Positions 1-6,740 of a DNA stretch of 7,586 bases are shown in pieces; position 1 is the stretch's first letter; each line of letters opens with the position of its first letter. Under the pieces are notes generated by a model that searched no databases, was not told the origin of the DNA, and was given only the letters and a program-made list of their open reading frames with translations. The position numbers and the translations under genes were made by a program. Origin of the DNA: CAZDOD01 sp964506935 (GTDB lineage: Bacteria > Desulfobacterota > Zymogenia > Zymogenales > Zymogenaceae); assembly GCA_964506935.1 (NCBI GenBank), contig CAZDOD010000142.1, forward strand, positions 1-7,586, read 5' to 3'.

Positions 1-1291
1 CACCTCTGTTCACACTGGAAACGAGGACGCCCTCGATATCGGTGAGCCCCAGATACTTTGCAATCTTGGGTGTGACGTCTTCAACCACGAGACCCAAATC
101 AGTCTCGACGCCCGGCTTTTCCCCGCCGCCGGGAATTGCACCCGTTACCGCACCCTCTTCGGGCATCCTTCCCACCTTCAGGGAAAATTCCTTGTTACTC
201 CCGTTCCTGAATACGGTAACCGTCACCTTCTCCCCCACAGGGGTCTTGGCGACCAGAGCGGGGAGTTCCTTCATCTTATTTATTTTTTTGCCGTTGAAAC
301 TCAAGATGACATCTCCCTTTTTAAGTCCCGCCTTTTCGGCCGGGCTTCCAGGCTCGATGTCAGAAATCAAGGCCCCATTCGGCTCGGAAAGCCCGAATGA
401 CTCGGCCAGCTCCGGCGTCATCTCCTGGACGATCACCCCCAGCCATCCCCTTACGACCTCGCCCTTTTTCAATTGTGGCAAGAGGTCTTTCGCAATATTT
501 ACAGGTATCGCAAAACCTATCCCCTGACCCTGATTTATGATCGCCGTGTTGATGCCAACAACCTCTCCCTTGATGTTAAACAGCGGGCCGCCCGAGTTCC
601 CGGGATTGATGGATGCATCGGTCTGGATAAAATCGTCATATGGGCCGGAACCGATAACACGCCCCTTGGCGCTGACAATCCCCGCCGTGACAGTCTCCTC
701 AAGGCCAAAGGGATTACCGATGGCCACAACCCATTCTCCGACCTGAAGCTCATCCGAATCACCCATCTTTACCGTAGGCAGTCTTTCACCCGAGTCTATC
801 TTGATCAGGGCCAGATCGGTTTTAGGATCCGTCCCTATGACACTTGCAGTAAAGGACTTCTCATCGGCGAGGGTTATGGTTATCTCGGTGGCGTTTTCAA
901 CGACATGGTTGTTTGTGAAGATGTATCCATCCGACGTAATGATAAATCCCGAACCCAGACTCTGAGTCTCAAAGGACTTTGGTATATCTCCGAAGTACCT
1001 TTCAAAGAAGCCGAATGGATCACTCCCGAATGGAGATTCCAAGGGGAACCCCGTTCCGACAACGGTTTTCGTACTTATATTGACAACCGCCGGTTTAAGC
1101 TCCCTGGCAAGAGTGGTGAAGTCGGGCAGCATTATATAGTTTGCTTCGCCCTCCTCCCCTTCAATAGGTCCGAAGATACCCGCAAAGCTCGGATCTGCAG
1201 CTGTCACCATAGATAGGGACGTAATCCCTATTATCAAGGCAAACAGAATAGTTGGAACTTTAAAAGAAAAAAAGTGACTCTCTTTATTCAT
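1..1291 (-). CDS. HtrA/DegP-family periplasmic serine endoprotease (3' end outside window)
   Basis: Reading the minus strand from ATG at 1291 gives 430 uninterrupted codons to the left edge. The start has a strong AGGAGG at 1300-1305, 8 nt upstream. Residues 1 to about 32 look like a Sec signal peptide: a basic N-terminus, then a hydrophobic stretch around VPTILFALIIGITSLSMV ending near Ala-Ala. The trypsin-like protease domain carries the triad His129 (TNNHVV), Asp159 (TDLALIKI) and Ser233 (GNSGGPLF). A first PDZ domain spans roughly 275-378, with the peptide-binding loop GWLGV at 282-286. A second PDZ begins near 399 (LGLVVEDVTP) and is cut off; family members are usually 450-500 residues, so perhaps 40-70 are missing. 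The loop between the N-terminus and the His motif is short, more like DegQ/DegS than E. coli DegP. Known role of the family: degradation or chaperoning of misfolded envelope proteins. It lies 86 nt downstream of the sensor kinase gene, suggesting a shared regulon. The family call is firm; the exact paralogue (DegP, DegQ, MucD) is not resolvable. Confidence 0.95.
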   Translation of the reverse strand, partial: MNKESHFFSFKVPTILFALIIGITSLSMVTAADPSFAGIFGPIEGEEGEANYIMLPDFTTLARELKPAVVNISTKTVVGTGFPLESPFGSDPFGFFERYFGDIPKSFETQSLGSGFIITSDGYIFTNNHVVENATEITITLADEKSFTASVIGTDPKTDLALIKIDSGERLPTVKMGDSDELQVGEWVVAIGNPFGLEETVTAGIVSAKGRVIGSGPYDDFIQTDASINPGNSGGPLFNIKGEVVGINTAIINQGQGIGFAIPVNIAKDLLPQLKKGEVVRGWLGVIVQEMTPELAESFGLSEPNGALISDIEPGSPAEKAGLKKGDVILSFNGKKINKMKELPALVAKTPVGEKVTVTVFRNGSNKEFSLKVGRMPEEGAVTGAIPGGGEKPGVETDLGLVVEDVTPKIAKYLGLTDIEGVLVSSVNRG

Positions 1292-1377
1292 ACAAATAAC
1301 CTCCTGTTAGCATTTGATTTCTGCTCATATTATTACTCTTTTCTATTAACCCGAAATTAAAAGCAGATTAAAAACTC

Positions 1378-2793
1378 CTAATCAATCTTAGATTTTAAGG
1401 GGAGACTGACCGTGAAGGTACTACCTTTACCGGGGGTGCTGGAAACATTGATCTTCCCATAATGTGCCTCCGCAATGAACCGGCAGATGGAAAGCCCCAA
1501 TCCTGTTCCCCCCTCTTTTCTCGAACGATTTTTGTCCACCCTGAAGAAGCGGTCGAAGATATGCTTTTGGTCCTTCTTCGATATTCCGATCCCGTCATCG
1601 GTGACCTTTATCTCTATATTGCTCGTCATGATCCTTGCGCTCATATCGATGTTTCCGCCCTGCCTGGTGTATTTAATCCCGTTGTCGACCAGATTCAAGA
1701 AGAGCTGGCGGAGTCTGAGGCTGTTCCCCATAACGGTCACACCGTCAAGTTCGCCCACATCGATGCTGACTTTTTTCCCCTTCATATCGGCCAGCACCTT
1801 GCCCATATCGAATACATCCCTCAAGATCGGGACGATCTTGACAGGCTCCATATCCAAATGTTCCTGCCCCATATCAGCCCTTGAAAGGACCAGAAGGTCA
1901 TCGATGATCCTGCTCATATGATCTATTTCTTCCAAGTTGCTCGTGAGGGTGGCCTTGTATCCATCGATGTCTCTGGCTGATCTCAGCGCCCATTCCGTTT
2001 CTCCTTTCAGTATCGTGAGGGGTGTCCTCAATTCGTGGGATGCATCGGCGCTGAACTGCTTTATCTGGGCAAATGACTTTTCGAGGCGTTCTATCATGTT
2101 GTTAAACGTCTCGGCAAGCCTTCCCAATTCATCCTTCGTGTTTCTGACCCGTATCCTTTGGGTCAAATTTTCCGCCCCTATCTTCCTTGCGGTCGTGGTT
2201 ATATCATTTACGGGCCCAAGGGCAGCCTTCGCAAGCAAATAACCACCCACGCTCGAAAAAAGTAGTATGGTCGGGACAGTAAACAGGATGATAACAAGCA
2301 GCCTCTTCAATGTCTCTTCAACAGACTCGAGAGAAGTCCCGACCTGGACGAGGTTTACGAGATTGTCGTTTTTGATGACAGGAAAACTTATCATCCGAAT
2401 AGGATATTCATCCAGGCCCACGAGGGTCTCGTACACAATCTCCCCGTTTTGGGCCCTCCTTACCGTCTCGGCTGTCCGGGGAAGTTTTTTGGGCAGGCTC
2501 CCGTCGGCGTCGTAATCGATGTTGCCGGATTTATCGAGAATCTGGATATATTTTGCGGTCGGCCTGAAGCCGAAATATTCCTCAAGGAAATCGTTCCAAC
2601 TATCAGATCCCTCAATATCCCTCGTGGTGGAGTCGGCTGTGATCTCAGCGATAGTCCTGATCTTCTTGTCCACGCTGTCGTAAAGGGCGTGGGCCAGAAA
2701 AAAGTAAAGCATGGTAGAAAAGGTTATGAGTATCGCGGCAAGGACTATCGTGTACCATGCTACAAGTTTGGCCCTTATGGTTCTAAAAAACAT
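1378..2793 (-). CDS. Membrane sensor histidine kinase (HAMP-HisKA-HATPase_c), partner of the adjacent OmpR-type regulator
   Basis: The 471-residue product is a class I two-component kinase. A transmembrane helix at about 12-34 and a second at about 164-186 flank an extracytoplasmic sensor region of roughly 130 residues that I cannot assign to a ligand. A HAMP linker follows (about 187-240). The HisKA motif is SADASHELRTPLT with phospho-acceptor His253. The ATPase domain has all boxes: N box with Asn367 and Asn371 (NLVDNGIKYT), G1 DDGIGI at 399-404, F box FDRFFRVD at 413-420 and G2 GGTGLGLSI at 428-436. All catalytic residues look intact. The ATG at 2793 lies 4 nt after the regulator's stop codon, with AAGGA (2802-2806) inside the regulator's end, so translation is probably coupled. 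Overall architecture resembles CusS/heavy-metal-type kinases, but metal sensing is not supported by any visible ligand motif. With htrA downstream, envelope stress is a plausible stimulus (inference). Confidence 0.95.
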   Translation of the reverse strand: MFFRTIRAKLVAWYTIVLAAILITFSTMLYFFLAHALYDSVDKKIRTIAEITADSTTRDIEGSDSWNDFLEEYFGFRPTAKYIQILDKSGNIDYDADGSLPKKLPRTAETVRRAQNGEIVYETLVGLDEYPIRMISFPVIKNDNLVNLVQVGTSLESVEETLKRLLVIILFTVPTILLFSSVGGYLLAKAALGPVNDITTTARKIGAENLTQRIRVRNTKDELGRLAETFNNMIERLEKSFAQIKQFSADASHELRTPLTILKGETEWALRSARDIDGYKATLTSNLEEIDHMSRIIDDLLVLSRADMGQEHLDMEPVKIVPILRDVFDMGKVLADMKGKKVSIDVGELDGVTVMGNSLRLRQLFLNLVDNGIKYTRQGGNIDMSARIMTSNIEIKVTDDGIGISKKDQKHIFDRFFRVDKNRSRKEGGTGLGLSICRFIAEAHYGKINVSSTPGKGSTFTVSLPLKSKID

Positions 2794-2797
2794 CTCA

Positions 2798-3453
2798 CTA
2801 TTCCTTCAGTATATAACCTACTCCCCGAACTGTGTGTAAGAGTTTTTTAGGCCTTCCCTTATCTATCTTGTTTCTCAAATAGTTTATATACACGTCTATC
2901 ACGTTGGTGAATGTATCGAACTTAATATCCCAAACATGCTCGGATATCATGGTCCTCGTGAGCACCCTTCCGACATTCCTCATGAAATATTCCAACAGGG
3001 CGTACTCCTTTGCGGTGAGGCTTATCTCATCTCCACTCCTCGAAACCTTGTGTGTTACAGGATCGAGTACAAGGTCAGCCAGAGTGAGCTTTAGGCTCTC
3101 TTCGGGCTTTCCCCTCCTGAGGAGTACCCTTATACGCGCAAGAAGCTCCTCAAAGGCAAAGGGCTTTGTCAGATAATCGTCGGCACCCATGTCCAGACCC
3201 TTTACCTTGTCTTCGGTCATATCCCTGGCGGTAAGTAGTATTACCGGTATGGTCTTCCCAACGCTTCGACCGAAAGCCCATCCATCTTCGGGAGCATGAT
3301 ATCGAGAATCACGATGTCATAATCATAGACATCAACCATATTGACCGCCTCTTCGCCATCCTCGGCCAAGTCTACGGCGTAGTGCTCTTCCTCCAGACCA
3401 CGCTGGATAAAAGAGGAGACCTTCGATTCATCTTCTACTAATAGTATCCTCAC
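2798..3453 (-). pseudogene. OmpR/PhoB-family response regulator, reading frame disrupted by an apparent 13-nt deletion
   Basis: The gene begins at GTG 3453; an in-frame TAA lies just upstream and no ATG is available. The first frame gives 70 residues: MRILLVEDES with acidic Glu7 and Asp8, then VILDIMLPKMDG with phospho-acceptor Asp51. It then shifts after Val62 and stops at TAA 3241-3243. The rest of the receiver is in another frame, as VGKTIPVILLTARD, then GADDYLTKPF with the conserved Lys. A complete winged-helix DNA-binding domain follows (ISLTAKEYALLEYF to HTVRGVGYILKE), ending at TAG 2798-2800. Aligned with CusR-like regulators from memory, only 11 nt lie between Val62 and the Lys of KTIP where about 24 are expected, so about 13 nt from helix alpha3 are missing. 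An ATG at 3220 could only make a 140-residue product lacking the phosphorylation site. The break could be a real mutation or an assembly/consensus error. Intact, it would be about 222 residues and would control itself and probably htrA. Confidence 0.88.
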
Positions 3454-3478
3454 GGTATTTTAATATCGCCTTTTAAGG

Positions 3479-3507
3479 ATTATAAAGATACTCTAAATTT
3501 CGTATAT
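3479..3507 (-). promoter_or_regulatory. Putative promoter of the response regulator/kinase/htrA operon
   Basis: On the minus strand a perfect TATAAT occupies 3479-3484, about 25 nt upstream of the GTG start at 3453. At the normal 16-18 nt spacing there is no good TTGACA, only AT-rich sequence inside an inverted repeat. A strong -10 with a poor -35 is typical of promoters that need an activator, which would fit autoregulation by the downstream regulator (inference). The predicted leader is only about 20 nt and carries no clear Shine-Dalgarno: the nearest AAGG is about 15 nt from the GTG. Confidence 0.5.
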
Positions 3508-3516
3508 TTTACACGA
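3500..3516. repeat. 17-bp inverted repeat (7-3-7), candidate operator over the -35 region
   Basis: The minus strand reads TCGTGTA AAA TATACGA. The half-sites are inverted complements at 6 of 7 positions, with a 3-bp spacer. The element lies in the 77-bp gap between the rlmN stop (3531) and the regulator start (3453), covering the position where the -35 box of the TATAAT promoter would be. It is A/T-rich in the middle with a TCGT/ACGA outer part, and is not followed by a T-tract, so it does not look like an rlmN terminator. Confidence 0.45.
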
Positions 3517-3530
3517 TATATTATCAGATT

Positions 3531-4583
3531 TCAAACTTTATTTCCATACCCCTTTGCCCTCGATGACAACTGACCGCAAGCCGCCGATATATCCCCTCCC
3601 CTGCTGTCTCTTATGATGGCGTTAAGGTTGGCCCCGATAAGGATGTCCCTGAATTTCTCCACCGCATCGTCTTCTGGACGCTCATAAGGTGCCCCAAAGA
3701 AGGGGTTGAAGGGAATGAGGTTGACCTTGACCTTGAGGCCCCTTATCAGCGACACCAAGGCCTTTGCAGAATCCGTGGAATCGTTTACCCCGCGAAGCAT
3801 GACATATTCTAACGTGATGCGGCGCCCCCTCTTCAATGGATATTCTCGAAGGGCAAAGATTAGATCTCTTAGGGGATATCTCCTGTTTATCGGCATAATA
3901 CGGTCTCTCGTTTCGTCATCCGGGGCGTTTAACGATACCGCGAGATTCAGGGGTCTTGTCCTCCCCATTTCGAGGATCCCCCCCGGTATCCCCGCCGTGG
4001 AGAGGGTTACCCTCCTCCACGAGAATCCGAGACCCCAGTCTGAACAGATAATATCGATGGCCCTTGAAACCTCATCAAAGTTCAGGAGCGGCTCCCCCAT
4101 CCCCATAAAGACCACGTTAGTTATCCTTGAGTTGGATCCGCCCTCCCTGGACTGGTAATCCTTGACGGCTAAAATCTGCCCGATGATCTCATGCGCCCCA
4201 AGATTTCTAATAAACCCCATCCTCCCCGTGAGGCAAAATGTGCATCCGAGGGGACATCCCACCTGGCTCGAGACGCAGAGCGTCGTCCTCTTGTCTTCAG
4301 ATATCAATACCGATTCTATAGACTCACCGTCTTCGAGGCGAAACAGGAACTTTATCGTTCCGTCACCGGAGATATTGACATCCTCCGGCGTGATGTTCTT
4401 TATGCGTGCTTCCCCCGAAAGCTTCGACCGGAAGTCCTTGGAGAGGTCGGTCATCTCCCCGATGTCCGAGACACCCTTCTTATAGATCCACTTGAGTATC
4501 TGACCCGCCCTGAAGGGCTTCTCTCCGATCTCTCGTACGAAATCCTCTATCTCGCCGAGGTTAAGACCCAAGAGATCCCTCAT
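3531..4583 (-). CDS. rlmN: Dual-specificity 23S rRNA A2503 / tRNA A37 C2-methyltransferase RlmN (radical SAM)
   Basis: The chosen start, ATG 4583, gives 350 residues and is preceded by GGAGG (4590-4594) at 6 nt. A longer in-frame ATG at 4631 would overlap the end of ndk and has no such site. RlmN is a cytoplasmic radical-SAM enzyme that methylates C2 of A2503 in 23S rRNA and A37 in some tRNAs. The 4Fe-4S cluster motif CxxxCxxC is Cys110, Cys114 and Cys117 (CPLGCTFC). By motif alignment with E. coli RlmN, Cys336 (AACGQL) matches the methyl-carrying cysteine and Cys103 (TLCVSSQVGC) the second, resolving cysteine. Glu90 occupies the general-base position 13 residues before Cys103. The SAM-binding GMGEP is at 161-165. 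All key residues are present. The N-terminal helical domain (about 1-60) is the usual RNA-binding accessory region. The gap to ndk is 25 nt, so co-transcription is likely. Cfr, the A2503 C8 methyltransferase paralogue, is less likely on overall similarity. Confidence 0.95.
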   Translation of the reverse strand: MRDLLGLNLGEIEDFVREIGEKPFRAGQILKWIYKKGVSDIGEMTDLSKDFRSKLSGEARIKNITPEDVNISGDGTIKFLFRLEDGESIESVLISEDKRTTLCVSSQVGCPLGCTFCLTGRMGFIRNLGAHEIIGQILAVKDYQSREGGSNSRITNVVFMGMGEPLLNFDEVSRAIDIICSDWGLGFSWRRVTLSTAGIPGGILEMGRTRPLNLAVSLNAPDDETRDRIMPINRRYPLRDLIFALREYPLKRGRRITLEYVMLRGVNDSTDSAKALVSLIRGLKVKVNLIPFNPFFGAPYERPEDDAVEKFRDILIGANLNAIIRDSRGGDISAACGQLSSRAKGYGNKV

Positions 4584-4608
4584 CTCCTGCCTCCCCCCAA
4601 GAGCTATC

Positions 4609-5028
4609 TTATGAAAACTTCTCAATGTCACTGAAAAAATATCTTATCTCAAAGGCCGCCGTCTCGGGGGCGTCGGAACCGTGGACGGTGTTTACCTCTA
4701 TCGAAGTCCCATACTTTTTCCTTATCGTCCCGTCTTCGGCCTTGCCGGGATCGGTTGCCCCCATAATCTTTCTGTTTTTCTCTATCGCCCCGTCACCCTC
4801 GAGGACCAAAACAATAGAGGGCCCGGAGCTCATAAAATCGGTGAGACTCGAAAAGAAGGGCTTGTCTTTATGAACCGCATAAAAACCCTCCGCCACCCTT
4901 TTATCCATGTGTATCATCTTCATTGCAACGACCTTTAGCCCCTCCTCCTCAAACCTCTTTATGATATCCCCGATGACACCCTTTTTAACACCATCGGGCT
5001 TTATTATAGAAAGTGTCCTTTCGATCAT
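4609..5028 (-). CDS. ndk: Nucleoside diphosphate kinase
   Basis: ATG 5028 gives 139 residues, the standard bacterial length. GGAGG lies 5 nt upstream (ggaggttaaaATG). An ATG six codons further up lacks the family's usual start and is not preferred. The enzyme balances nucleoside triphosphate pools by moving the gamma phosphate of ATP to NDPs through a phosphohistidine. The sequence opens with the canonical RTLSIIKPDG (Lys10). The active-site His116 lies in NTVHGSD, and GATDPGKAEDGTIRKKYG (about 90-107) supplies nucleotide-binding residues. Nothing is missing. It is followed after 25 nt by rlmN. A sigma70-like promoter (5157-5185) and a roughly 120-nt leader lie upstream. Confidence 0.97.
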   Translation of the reverse strand: MIERTLSIIKPDGVKKGVIGDIIKRFEEEGLKVVAMKMIHMDKRVAEGFYAVHKDKPFFSSLTDFMSSGPSIVLVLEGDGAIEKNRKIMGATDPGKAEDGTIRKKYGTSIEVNTVHGSDAPETAAFEIRYFFSDIEKFS

Positions 5029-5103
5029 TTTAACCTCCAAAACCACGAAAATCTTCCGACTAATTGCCCAAAGCGAAATCCGTCCAATCTAATATTATCA
5101 AAA

Positions 5104-5147
5104 ACAAAAAAGGCCCCTATGAAAAAAGGGGGAGGAAAAACCTACCC
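5104..5147 (-). promoter_or_regulatory. Two overlapping hairpins with T-tracts in the ndk leader (possible attenuator or terminator)
   Basis: On the minus strand GGGTAGG-ttttt-CCTCCCC can form a stem of six G/C-rich pairs with one mismatch, followed by CTTTTTTC. The same C-tract can instead pair with GGGG further on (CCCC-cttttttcata-GGGG), and that second stem is followed by CCTTTTTTGTTTTT. The two stems share the C-tract and so exclude one another. They lie between the predicted ndk promoter and the ndk start, about 75-120 nt upstream of ATG 5028. The stems are short, and no ligand-binding riboswitch class was recognised. An alternative is a terminator for transcripts arriving from the dehydrogenase gene. 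Confidence 0.35.
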
Positions 5148-5156
5148 ACTGTTTTA

Positions 5157-5185
5157 AGAATATCAGTTTGGCTCCGCCGTGTCAA
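5157..5185 (-). promoter_or_regulatory. Sigma70-type promoter for ndk-rlmN
   Basis: On the minus strand a perfect TTGACA (5180-5185) is separated by exactly 17 bp (5163-5179) from TATTCT (5157-5162), which matches the -10 consensus at 4 of 6 positions. Transcription would start near 5150, leaving a leader of about 120 nt before ndk. Confidence 0.6.
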
Positions 5186-5392
5186 GAAATATCACAGGCG
5201 ATAAGAATTCCTAAAGGTCAATATTAATATGATGTCTTTTTAATTTAGACAAAATTTTAGGGTTTTCGGCATAAAAAAGATGGATGGGATGCGATCAAAA
5301 ATCCGATTTCGGAAAAAAGACGCTATAGACTACACAGCATCCACGGGGTAATCCACCGCGATACGGTTAAAACTTTTCTATCTAAAAACCAC

Positions 5393-6598
5393 CTAATTGT
5401 GTTTAAGGGCGATCTTTACAGCCCTGTTCTTCCCCTTTGCGAAAAATATATCGATGGCTTTGCGAAAGTCCTCCATCGGGAGTGTATGGGTCAAAAATCC
5501 GCCGAAATCGAGCTTCCCCTCGCGGTAGAGTGTTAGGGCCACGTCAAAAGAGCTCATCTCCACTCCCCTGAACAGCTCCATCCCGTGGCAGTTGATCCCC
5601 AGAAGACTCGTCTCCTGAAACCAGACCGGGGAGTAATCCAGCCTCTTCGGGGCGAAGTTTATCCCGACGATCACGACCGTCCCCTCGCCCCTCGTCCACC
5701 TCAGGGCGTCTTTTATCGTGCGGTCGTTTCCGACCGTGTCGTAAATTACGTCAAATCCGCCGACGACAATCTCGTTTTTAAAAAGCCCCGAAAAATATTT
5801 TCCCCCTGTTATCTCGGCGACCCTCTTATAGGCGTCCTTTTCTCCTATGATATCTTTTGCCCCGAGCCTTAAAGCGATCTCGGCCTGGTGTGGATAACGG
5901 GAGAGGGCGTAAACCTCGGCCTTCGGGCTTATCGCCTTAATCACCGCTATCATGTTTAGGCCAATCGCACCGGTCCCTATGACAAGGACCTTTTCGCCCT
6001 CCTTCGGCGGCCTCTTCAGGACGGCGCGCACGCTGCATGCCGTCGGCTCGATGAGGATGGCGTCCTCATCGGGGATGCCTTCGTCAATCTTTATGAGCTG
6101 GGTCTTGTGGGCGACCATGTACGGCGAAAATCCTCCCCCCTGATTTTCTGGTATTCCCTGATGTCCCGGCTTTTCGCACAGGAGATAATTTCCGCGCCGG
6201 CATTCCCTGCACATCGGCTCGGTCTCCTTCTGATAGCAGCTCGGCCAGTCGATCTTGAGTATCACCCTGTCTCCGGCAGAAAAATCTTTGGCACCGCTCC
6301 CGACCTCAATAACCTCCCCCACGAGCTCGTGGCCGATAAATTTTCTTGGGAGGGGCGGGACCGCCGCCGGTGCGACCTTCGGGTCGATCTCGAGGAACAT
6401 GAAGTGGACATCCGACCCACACAGCCCGCACATCCTGTTTTTCACCTTGACCCAGTTCGGGCCGGGGATCTCGGGATCGGGGACCTCGGCGTACTGCACG
6501 GGAGAGAGCGCCGATAGTGGCGCCTTTTTCCAGAAAAGGGAGAGCGCCTTTATCAGGACTATCTTTTTTGTGTCCGTATCGAAATAGAGTGCCTTCAT
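5393..6598 (-). CDS. Zinc-dependent medium-chain alcohol/polyol dehydrogenase (MDR superfamily)
   Basis: The 401-residue product starts at ATG 6598, with GAGGT (6608-6612) 9 nt upstream. It has the two-domain MDR fold: a GroES-like catalytic domain (about 30-190) and a Rossmann domain (about 200-345) with GTGAIGL at 208-214. Likely catalytic-zinc ligands are Cys60 (CGLCGSDVH), His90-Glu91 (GHE) and Glu184 (IEPTAC). The structural-zinc lobe has Cys130, Cys133 and Cys141 in normal spacing. The first cysteine is displaced to Cys121, so the usual C-x2-C-x2-C-x7-C becomes C-x8-C-x2-C-x7-C. At the end of the second Rossmann strand there is Ser233-Arg234 rather than Asp/Glu, which favours NADP(H) over NAD(H) (inference). 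The length exceeds the usual ~350, partly through an N-terminal stretch and an insertion near 70-85. It resembles the threonine/sorbitol/glucose dehydrogenase branch, but the substrate cannot be told. No functional partner is adjacent; it is probably monocistronic and divergent from the PHP gene. Confidence 0.88.
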   Translation of the reverse strand: MKALYFDTDTKKIVLIKALSLFWKKAPLSALSPVQYAEVPDPEIPGPNWVKVKNRMCGLCGSDVHFMFLEIDPKVAPAAVPPLPRKFIGHELVGEVIEVGSGAKDFSAGDRVILKIDWPSCYQKETEPMCRECRRGNYLLCEKPGHQGIPENQGGGFSPYMVAHKTQLIKIDEGIPDEDAILIEPTACSVRAVLKRPPKEGEKVLVIGTGAIGLNMIAVIKAISPKAEVYALSRYPHQAEIALRLGAKDIIGEKDAYKRVAEITGGKYFSGLFKNEIVVGGFDVIYDTVGNDRTIKDALRWTRGEGTVVIVGINFAPKRLDYSPVWFQETSLLGINCHGMELFRGVEMSSFDVALTLYREGKLDFGGFLTHTLPMEDFRKAIDIFFAKGKNRAVKIALKHN

Positions 6599-6684
6599 AT
6601 TTGATTTACCTCAAAAGTATGTGGATTACTTTAAATCTTTTATATCATTTTAACAAGATACTTAAAAGTTCTTTTTAAAAAATC

Positions 6685-6713
6685 TTTAATTTCAACACGA
6701 AAGATGATAAAAT
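6685..6713 (+). promoter_or_regulatory. Weak candidate promoter for the PHP-domain gene
   Basis: On the plus strand TAAAAT (6708-6713, 5 of 6 to the -10 consensus) lies 17 bp after TTTAAT (6685-6690, 3 of 6 to the -35 consensus). A start near 6720 would leave a leader of about 20 nt before ATG 6741. The whole 6599-6740 divergent region is strongly AT-rich, so chance matches are easy. A minus-strand promoter for the dehydrogenase must also lie here, but several equally weak candidates exist. Confidence 0.3.
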
Positions 6714-6740
6714 AGTCTCTTTTTGATTTTGGTTTTTGAT

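Larger units (their letters stand above)
5029..5392. other. Intergenic region between the dehydrogenase and ndk
   Basis: This 364-bp stretch has no credible reading frame on either strand. Its ndk-proximal part holds the promoter and leader hairpins listed separately. The part next to the dehydrogenase (about 5187-5392) is AT-rich and shows only weak elements. One is a 4-bp TCCG/CGGA hairpin at 5302-5313 followed on the minus strand by five Ts. The other is a GGATGC/GCATCC pairing (5287-5292 with 5337-5342) across a 44-nt loop. Either could belong to a dehydrogenase terminator, but neither is convincing alone. No tRNA or known small RNA was recognised. Confidence 0.6.

Noticed and set aside
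42..1216. Long plus-strand open frames opposite the htrA gene
   Set aside because: They are antisense shadows of a motif-complete HtrA frame; their translations are low-complexity Ser/Pro-rich or lack domain character, with no supporting start signals.
1320..1367. TCTGCT/AGCAGA inverted repeat between the kinase and htrA
   Set aside because: Only 6 bp with a 36-nt loop and no T-tract; too weak to call a terminator or operator.
1462..2850. Several plus-strand frames of 80-148 codons opposite the histidine kinase
   Set aside because: The minus-strand frame contains every kinase motif in order; the opposite frames overlap one another and show no recognisable domain.
4583..4631. Upstream ATG 4631 as the rlmN start
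   Set aside because: It would overlap ndk by 23 nt and lacks a Shine-Dalgarno, whereas ATG 4583 has GGAGG at 6 nt and gives the usual family N-terminus.
4191..4634. 147-codon plus-strand frame opposite rlmN
   Set aside because: The minus strand holds all RlmN catalytic residues here, so this is a shadow.
5302..5313. TCCG-atTT-CGGA mini-hairpin flanked by A/T tracts downstream of the dehydrogenase
   Set aside because: A 4-bp stem is too short for a confident intrinsic terminator; mentioned only within the intergenic entry.
6107..6587. Plus-strand frames of 136 and 110 codons opposite the dehydrogenase
   Set aside because: They are antisense to conserved zinc-binding and GroES-like motifs, with no independent evidence.
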